Below, in pieces: positions 57,714 through 64,000 of a DNA stretch of 64,000 bases. The notes under the pieces were generated by a model. That model saw only the letters and a list, made by a program, of their open reading frames with translations. It ran no database searches and was not told the origin of the DNA. Within the stretch, counting starts at the first letter, position 1. Each line of letters starts with the position of its first letter. The stretch is from positions 1,061,001 to 1,125,000 of the forward strand of contig CAJNDS010002657.1 in NCBI GenBank assembly GCA_905221605.1. Reading direction: 5' to 3'. Source of the stretch: Symbiodinium natans. Its lineage: Eukaryota; Sar; Dinophyceae; Suessiales; Symbiodiniaceae. A program made the position numbers and the translations under genes.

Positions 57714-57868
57714 TGTGCGATTCAAGGAGCTTGCAACGGTGCCAGGCATTCTGAAGCTGAAGAGGGAGATTGCAACGCGCAGGTCGAATTCCACTCCAGG
57801 CAGACATGAGAGCAAAGCATCATCGCGACATGGGCTGATCCGCAGCCATAGCTTGGGTCGTGTGTGAG
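57714..57868 (+). CDS. Candidate exon, basic Ser/Arg-rich
   Basis: HVRFKELATVPGILKLKREI ATRRSNSTPGRHESKASSRH GLIRSHSLGR to GGTCGT|GTGTGAG. Long open frame with good composition. Unknown function. Confidence 0.5.
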
Positions 57869-58149
57869 TTCCCCATGCCATAAGGGTCCGTGTACCCATA
57901 TAGATGCATAGAGATGCAGATAGTATGGACTTGAGCCCTGAAGCTACTACGTAGGCACCTCTTTAAGGAGCAAGAGTATGCTACTTCGGTACATGGACCC
58001 TTTGGGAAGGGCCCGCACCGTCACAAGTATGCAGGTTTGAAGGAGGTGGGTAGCGACATAAATCATAGAGCAGCCATACATGTTCGTCATACGAAGTGAT
58101 GGTGTCTTCATACTTATACGCAGAAGCAAAATATATACATCAACGTATC

Positions 58150-58159
58150 GGTTAACATG

Positions 58160-58207
<48 letters not shown>

Positions 58208-58290
58208 CATATATATATATATATGTATATATATACATATATATGTATATATATATATATATTTATTTATTTATGTATACATATTGTATT
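58150..58290. repeat. AC/AT microsatellite
   Basis: CACACACA followed by (AT)n and ATATGT repeats and TTTATTTA. Confidence 0.95.
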
Positions 58291-58325
58291 AACGTAGATG
58301 TAACAAAATGTGTGTGTATTGTCAG

Positions 58326-58530
58326 AGAGTCAATGAACACAACCAACAGGATGTACTTCGCCTCCTGCTTGCAGACGAGCATCGAAAAAATGCTCCACAT
58401 TTGCAAGCCTCAAGTAGTCTTATTACAATGTTCGGCCACGCTGCTGGCCACGAGTTAAATCCCCACCGCACGTTCAGTGCAACCCTCAGAAACAGAGAGG
58501 GCTTGGTGGGGCGCAGTGTAGTTCTCACTT
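58326..58530 (+). CDS. Candidate exon, unknown protein
   Basis: After TTGTCAG: VNEHNQQDVLRLLLADEHRK NAPHLQASSSLITMFGHAAG HELNPHRTFS, open to a TGA at 58530. The opposite strand is also open. Possibly the same gene as 57714. Confidence 0.45.
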
Positions 58531-58699
58531 GAGGAGCTACGTTTCCCACTTGAGGAGCTACGTTTAGCCCTTAAACCATTTGGAACATGGTGCGTGCGGT
58601 TGAGGCCCTCACAGCAGGGCTAAACGTTCGAGCATGAGGGGTTTGGGTTGAACCTCCCTGAACCCGAAGTCCATAAACCCTCAGCCTCAAACCGAATGA

Positions 58700-58770
58700 C
58701 TCAGACGCTTTGCAGGGTTCTTGTCACCCGGAAGCATCGCATCTCTGATACTCTCGTGGCATCTTGCCCA
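58700..58770 (+). CDS. Candidate exon, frame ambiguous
   Basis: After TTTGCAG either VLVTRKHRISDTLVASCPDS or FLSPGSIASLILSWHLAQTP, to TTCG|GTTTGG. Both frames are open. Confidence 0.35.
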
Positions 58771-58779
58771 GACTCCTTC

Positions 58780-60330
58780 GGTTTGGGGCTTAGGCTCGTA
58801 CACGGTTAAGGGTTAGGGTTTAGGGCTTAGGGTTTAGGGTTAGGGTTTAGGGTTTAGGGGGCTTAGGTTCACACACGGTTGGGTTGAGGGCTTCCATCCG
58901 TCTTCAACCGTGACACGGAGTACTAAATTGGGGGCTTCTAGTTTTTGGATCCTGCTAGGGTTTAGGGTTTAGGCTTCTGGTTTGGTTTGGGGTCTGGGCA
59001 TTTGTGAGATGGCTTTGCCTTTGGCTGCCAGACGTAGAGCTAATGTTTAGACGAAATGGGCTGACCCCCCCTGCTGTTGCAGCCAGCACGTCCGACAGAA
59101 AGCTCCAGCCGACACTAAATGGGTAGTTCCCCAAATAGGGGTACCCCTTATACACCCCAAATTAGATCGAATCCCCTTAAACGGGACCCCAAAAAGGGTA
59201 CCCCCCACATGAACCCAGTGATAGCATGAGTAATACAGGAGTCGAAGTAACTACCAACAGCTTTAGCTCATAGTCCCTGTTCGTTTCATCACAACTACAC
59301 CAACCCAAAATAACTTTCTGATTAAGTATGCCCCTACCCCTACTCCCTAAAACCCTAAACCCTAAGCCCTAAACCCTGAGCCCTTTGAACCCTACACCCT
59401 CAACCCTACAATCGGATCTTGAGGAATTTGAGCCAAGGGTTTAGGACGCTCCGAGTAGTAGCCTCGCGTTCCCCCTAAACCTTAGAGTTTAGGGTTTAGG
59501 GTTTAGGGCAACCCAAGAGAAGCTGGAAGTAGTCTGCTGCCCGAAACAGTCAAGAGGAGAGGGTTTCAGAGGGCTGTTGGCTAAGGACTCTTGAGACGAA
59601 AAGAATTTTGGGGGTTGGGGGTTTTGGTCGATTTCGCACAAAACTCAGCGCTTTCCTCAGAGCAGTGTCCATGCATGTCGGTCTAAATTCTCAGATCAGC
59701 ATCACAACTACATGCAGGGCGGCATGGCAAACAGAATTCAACGCAGATGGGATCAGAGCCTGCATCTCTTCCACGTGGCATTGCGAACTTGCAGCTGCAA
59801 CCCACCTTATCAGTAGCCACTGTTTTTAGGGTTTAGGGGTTAGGGTTTAGGGTTTAGGGTTTAGGGTAGGTTTTGAGGCACTTTGGGGTGTTGTGATTGA
59901 ATAGGGTGGCTGTTTAAACCGCAGCTACCGCAGTGCATCGGCGACCTGCGCTTCTCTCACCGATGCGAAGCTCCAGTTGTTTTGGGGCTCCATTGCCCAA
60001 CAGTGGTGCGTTCAGCCATAAAATATGTGATTTTAAAACATTTAAATTAATTACAGTATAAACATCATTCAAGTCACATCAATACCGTACAATTTTATCC
60101 ATTTAATATTAAAAATTGGTCAATATCCTGTTCAGCGGGGCCTTGTATCTAGTAAGAGTAGCTCATGATGCTCCACACCCATGTCCCTCAATGTTCATGG
60201 CTCGTGGAAAGGAGGAGTTTTGGAGGATTGGGGAGCTTTCGCATACTTCCTATAGATTTTGTGGCCCGAAACCCTAGTTTAAACCCTAAACCCTAAGACC
60301 TTTGAGCTCGGCGTACATGCCCATCGCGTA
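58780..60330. other. Mostly repeats and unassigned sequence
   Basis: A telomere-type pair at 58810-58860, a small array at 58955-58971, hairpin B5 (59124-59213), degenerate arrays 59340-59410 and 59490-59510, and an AT-rich block 60020-60125. The 73-codon frame at 59608-59829 has no recognised domain. Confidence 0.5.
59124..59213. mobile_element. Hairpin element family B, copy B5
   Basis: GTTCCCCAAATAGGGGTACC and AAAGGGTACCCCCC flank about 55 bp, partly inverted relative to each other. Confidence 0.5.
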
Positions 60331-60340
60331 CGTTATTGCT

Positions 60341-60461
60341 TAGGGTGCCCGAGTCGCACCGAAACGGCTGAAACGTGCCACGCAAGCTGCACAAACTTGC
60401 GGCTTCCCAAAACCACTACGGACATCTGCGGACCAAGGGCCTCAGGCGCGCTGCGTGTTTT
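60341..60461 (+). CDS. Candidate exon, basic
   Basis: After GCTTAG: GARVAPKRLKRATQAAQTCG FPKPLRTSADQGPQARCVFW. Open for 40 codons. Function is unknown. Confidence 0.45.
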
Positions 60462-60529
60462 GGTGTTCAGGGTATAGGGTTTTTTGGATCTTGAGTGAAG
60501 GGTCCTCGCAGTTTGCGCGAGGGATCCTC

Positions 60530-60600
60530 GCAGTCACAACAAGGGTGCCAAGGCCCCTGAGCTTAGCAGAAGAACGAGCTCAGAAGAGTGCAGGATCGTC
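60530..60600 (+). CDS. Candidate exon, unknown protein
   Basis: After CCTCGCAG: HNKGAKAPELSRRTSSEECR IV. Followed by CTGTAACACC and a C-rich array (60608-60680). Confidence 0.35.
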
Positions 60601-60697
60601 TGTAACACCCCTAAACCCTAAACCCTAAACCCTAAACCCTAAACCCTAAACCCTAAACCCTAAACCCTAAACCCTAAACCCTTGCCATATCCGCAGC

Positions 60698-60776
60698 TGG
60701 GGGGTTGTTCGAAAGAAGGATCCGTTTGGCGGTTCCCAGTTATGAAGATTTAAGAAGAAGAATTTATCAGAAAAAA
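60698..60776 (+). CDS. Candidate exon, unknown protein
   Basis: After CCGCAG: GGLFERRIRLAVPSYEDLRR RIYQKK to AAAAAG|GTACCG. Good acceptor and donor; Arg-rich, probably helical. Confidence 0.5.
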
Positions 60777-60925
60777 GGTACCGACACTTAGGCAGGAGCA
60801 CATTCTTAATCTTCCCTTGCAAGAACATCTGCCAGAGAGGGCTTTAGGTGCCCTAAAAACCCTACCCAAACCCGAAACCCGAAACCCTAAACCCTAAACC
60901 CTAAACCCTAAACCCGAAACCCTCA

Positions 60926-61031
60926 ACAACCTCGGAAAAAATCTGCGCCCGAACTTCGTGCAACCTCTGGTCCGGCGTCACAGCAAGCCGGAGCAGCTGG
61001 GGAAGAGTGGCCCCCAGACATCCCAACACCC
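60926..61031 (+). CDS. Candidate exon with GTGAGT donor
   Basis: NLGKNLRPNFVQPLVRRHSK PEQLGKSGPQTSQHP then CACCC|GTGAGT. Canonical donor. Confidence 0.5.
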
Positions 61032-61564
61032 GTGAGTTAAGGAATGAACCCGGGTTAGGGGTTTAGGGTTTAGGGTTTAGGGTTTAGGGTTTAGGGTTTG
61101 GGGTTTGGGGGTTAGGGTGTAGGGTTTAGGAGTTTAGGAGTTTTTTTCGGTTGAGGCTTCCTAGAGTTCAGGGCTATGTCTTCTCAACTTCAGAACGAAG
61201 TCATGACTCATTCGACATGATAGTCTAGGGCCCAGAGTAGGCCCTCATTCAGTGGTTCCCTTATACGCCCCTTTAAACCAAAAAGGATACCCGTTTCATT
61301 CCTAGGCTACTCTTGGGTCTAGTAGTTTTGCCACGATTCTGAGGTTTTGGCCTGTTCCTTAAGGCCCTACACCCTACACCTTCAGCCCTGAACCCTGATC
61401 AGTATTGCTATGGTCTACGCAAAACCCTAAACCCTAAACTCCAGAACCACAAAACCCAAAAAAACCCTAAACCCTAAACCCTAAACCCTAAACCCTAAAT
61501 CCTAAACCCTAAACCCTAAACCCTAAACCCTAAACCCCCTTAAACCTTCACCTTAGTTTAGGAG

Positions 61565-61645
61565 GTGGTGGGCTTCCTGGGCCTTCGATCCTGACAAGTC
61601 CCTGACGCCTCGGTCCTCAAGAAAAAAGATGCGCAGATGACAACT
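61565..61645 (+). CDS. Candidate exon, unknown protein
   Basis: WWASWAFDPDKSLTPRSSRK KMRR then TGA. Located between a C-rich array (61460-61540) and a G-rich one (61660-61750). Confidence 0.35.
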
Positions 61646-61659
61646 TTTTGGTTTCTGAA

Positions 61660-61751
61660 GGGTTTAGGGTTTAGGGTTTAGGGTTTAGGGTTTAGGGTTT
61701 AGGGTTCAGGGTTCAGGGTTCAGGGTTGAGGGTTTTGGGTTTAGGGCTCAG
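61660..61751 (+). repeat. Telomere-type array with flanking near-duplication
   Basis: About 12 units, TTTAGGG passing into TTCAGGG. GGTTTCTGAA (61650-61659) precedes and GGCTTCTGAA (61752-61761) follows the array, 9 of 10 identical. Confidence 0.8.
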
Positions 61752-61764
61752 GGCTTCTGAATCC

Positions 61765-62885
61765 CGTGGTAGCACCTTGGGATGGACTTATCCTAACAGT
61801 CCTCAGTAGGGATTATAATTAGCGGTTTAGGGTTTAGGGTTTAGGGTTTAGAGTTTAGGGTTTAGGGGTACTAGAACCCTTATTAGTCAAGGGACGACAG
61901 GAGGAACTCTGATCAAGGGACCTTAGGGGTTCTTTGGGGGGTTGTTTAGGGGCTACTTAGGTCTATATGAGGTATTTCTAGGGAGAGAAGGTTAAGGGCA
62001 AGGGTCCCTTCTAGTGGCCCCTCCGGGAAGATCCCAGCCCTAAACCCTAAATGAACTTCCTGGAAGATTGTGGGATAGAAGTATACAGGGGGTGCGCAAG
62101 TTGGGTAAGTGGAGTTAGAACCTGATTTTCGGACAGCTAACCGTGCTGAATTTGTTCAATAAGAATGAGCAATTGCAGTTTTCGTGAACCCTAAACCCTT
62201 AACCCTAAACCCTTAACCCTAAACTTGCGAACCCAAACACCTTGAAGCCTTTGAGGGGTTGGGCTTTGAGGTCGGTACGCTTATATAGGGCTGGCGACTG
62301 TGTTCGGACTTCTTGAAGAATCGCACCCCTAAACCCTTGAGACCCACCCCGCAGTACCCTTCACCCCTTAAACCCTAAACCTTAAAACCCTAAAACCCTA
62401 AAACCCTATCAAGTGAGAGGTTCGCTTGTAAGCCAACAAACATGGGGTTCCCTGTGGTTTTTTGGTGGGGACGACTCTTAAGAACCCTAACCCTAAACCC
62501 TAAACCCTGAACCCTAAACCCTAAACCCTAAACCCTAAACCCTAAACCCTAAACCCCTGACCTTGGGGAGCCAATGACCCTAAATTGGGGTCATATACCC
62601 TACACTACTATCATTCCTATTAAGGTACCTGAACCCCATAACCCTAAACCCCAACACCCTAAACCCTGAACCCTTTTAGGGCTGACTTTATTCTCCAAGG
62701 AAGCCAACGGAGGCACAGGAAACGTCCCTATTCATTCCCCCCAATTCCGCAGACATCCTAAACCCTAAGCCGAAAGCCCTAAACCCTAAACCCTCAACCC
62801 TAAACTCTAAACCCTCAACCCTAAACCCTAAACCCTCAACCCTAAACCCTCAACCCTAAACCCTAAACCCTCAACCCTCAACCCT
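61765..62885. other. Degenerate repeats, E- and D-type element copies
   Basis: 61776-61820 matches family D. 62568-62640, on the minus strand, matches family E (GACCCCAATTTAGGGTCATT, then TAATAGGAATGATAGTAGT read from the complement). C-rich arrays lie at 62485-62550 and 62760-62885. No supported exon. Confidence 0.5.
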
Positions 62886-62889
62886 TCAC

Positions 62890-62966
62890 TCACGCCGATG
62901 AGAGGCGCTTTGCCGAGGAGAGCGCGAGGCGGCTGTGGACCAGCTGGGCTAGAGCTGTGCTTGAGG
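62890..62966 (+). CDS. Candidate exon, helical
   Basis: HADERRFAEESARRLWTSWA RAVLE to GAG|GGTTTAG. Arg/Glu-rich, likely helical. Function is unknown. Confidence 0.4.
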
Positions 62967-63790
62967 GTTTAGGGTTCAGGGCTCAGGGTTTAGGATTTAG
63001 GGTTCAGGGTTTAGGGTTGAGGATTTAGGGTTTAGAATGTAGGGTTTAGAGTCTAGGGCTTAGGGCGTGGGGCTTAGGGTTTGGGGTTTAGGGCTTAGGG
63101 CTGAAGCCATTGGCCGTAAATCTCTCAACCCTCACTCGGGTGCAGGGGTCTTCAGGTTTCAAGGTTTCGGGTCTTGCGGGCCTGGGGCCATCTGTGAGAG
63201 AACATGCTGTTCGTCCCTTGAATCCCAAACCCTGTAACCCTTTCTACACCTCAAGCGACCTATAGCCCTAAGAGCCTCACAGCCCCGAATAATTTTAGGG
63301 TTTGGGGTTTGGGGGTTAGGGGTTAGGGGTTTAGGGTGTAGTGGTTTAGGGTTTAGGGGCCTAGGGTTTAGGATTTAGGGTTTAGGGCAGAGGTTCAGGG
63401 TTCAGGATTTACTGCTATGTTGTCATGCAATGGACATTTCGTGTTGGGCTTCTTAAGGCCACTGAAGCTTCAATTTATGCTGTGTTCGCATCTGCCAGCG
63501 CTTGAAACCGTGCAAGACTACTATTGCTAAACCCTAAACCCAAAGCCCTAAACCCTAAACGCCGTTGCTTCCGGAGGACTTTCGGAGCATTCCTGCCCTA
63601 ATTCTAAACACCAACCCCAGAGGGGTCAGTGTTTAGGGTTCAGGGTTTCGGGTTTAGGGTGTAGGGTTCCGCATGGATGTATGAAGTCCAAGCTTCCGGG
63701 AGAGCTAAAGCCTCAACCCCGAACCCTAGAGCCTAGACCCTAAACTCTAAACCCTAAACCCTAAACCCTAAACCCTAAACCCTAAACCCT
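62967..63790. other. Telomere-type variants and unassigned islands
   Basis: TTTAGGG variants (62967-63110, 63297-63390), an island at 63465-63530 readable as LKLQFMLCSHLPALETVQDY, and a C-rich array (63735-63800). Confidence 0.5.
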
Positions 63791-63796
63791 AAACCC

Positions 63797-63908
63797 TAAG
63801 CTGCTGCGGATACCCGACGCCAGGTGCCTTTTCTCCCCCTCTGCGCCTGCGGCACGTGCGGCATTGAGGGAGTTGCATGATGCCTGGCACCAAGCTGCTC
63901 CTTGAAGG
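63797..63908 (+). CDS. Candidate exon, unknown protein
   Basis: KLLRIPDARCLFSPSAPAAR AALRELHDAWHQAAP then TGA. A second frame (AAADTRRQVPFLPLCACGTC) is also open for part of the island. Confidence 0.4.
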
Positions 63909-64000
63909 GACATAGGGTCGGGGTTTAAGGTTTAGGGTTTAGGGCTCAGGGTTTAGGAATTTGAGTTCTACTACTTGTGAGCCACCGCTACCACTCCCTC

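Larger units (their letters stand above)
1..64000. repeat. Window-wide interspersed telomere-type heptamer arrays (TTTAGGG/CCCTAAA)
   Basis: Arrays of 2 to about 30 heptamers recur every few hundred bases, in both orientations, with degenerate relatives (TTCAGGG, TTTGGGG, TTTAGCG, TTAGGGC). They are almost absent from the coding body of LTR element 1 and from the coding-like parts of element 2. The islands between them often carry an open plus-strand frame with splice-like borders, so most arrays seem to be intronic or intergenic. The unit equals the telomere repeat known from plants and dinoflagellates. Alternating orientation and the unique islands show this is interstitial telomeric DNA, not a chromosome end. 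Confidence 0.95.

Noticed and set aside
1-64000. Chromosome end (true telomere)
   Set aside because: Arrays alternate in orientation, are short and are separated by unique, partly coding-like sequence; no terminal one-directional array exists at either edge.

Overview
The window looks like nuclear DNA of a dinoflagellate alga. Four things point that way. Plant/alga-type telomere heptamers (TTTAGGG and its complement CCCTAAA) occur everywhere in both orientations. The last 12 bases of the dinoflagellate spliced leader (TTTTGGCTCAAG) sit inside an LTR. Several CCCH zinc-finger frames occur. Exons are separated by very repeat-rich introns, some with probable GC donors. Genus cannot be decided. 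There is no bacterial gene organisation, CRISPR, rRNA or tRNA that I can support.

Layout. 1-7.4 kb: short plus-strand exon islands between telomere-type arrays, a CCCH zinc-finger exon (2850-3591) and a 73-bp tandem repeat (5.8-6.2 kb). 7466-13115: a nearly intact-ended Copia-type LTR retrotransposon (element 1, plus strand, TTTCC target duplication). It carries a HAD-phosphatase-like first ORF and a 1137-aa Gag/protease-like/integrase-start polyprotein, but no reverse transcriptase. 13-17.4 kb: microsatellites and TTCTTC/GAAGAA minisatellites. 17.4-38 kb: dozens of 50-150 bp coding-like islands on the plus strand, separated by telomere-type arrays and small hairpin elements. 38094-46842: a second LTR element on the minus strand (element 2, GTTTA target duplication, initiator-tRNA-type primer site). 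Its interior holds an opposite-strand CCCH Gag-like reading frame and host-like telomere-repeat DNA. 47-64 kb: more plus-strand islands, including a recognisable major facilitator superfamily (MFS) transporter gene at about 50.7-52.8 kb.

Main biological observation. Exon joins that keep frame show introns made almost entirely of telomeric heptamers (23412-23452; 23509-23608; possibly only 20 bp at 21127-21146). They also show introns that are essentially one hairpin element (51348-51485; 51681-51831). One telomeric array is flanked by a perfect 15-bp direct duplication (19527-19587), and a MITE family with TA targets carries telomeric arrays inside it. Together these suggest that telomere-type DNA and short inverted-repeat elements spread as insertions and act as introns (introner-like behaviour).

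Limits. Exon boundaries were read by eye from open frames and GT/GC...AG signals. Most islands cannot be assigned a function or joined into genes with certainty.
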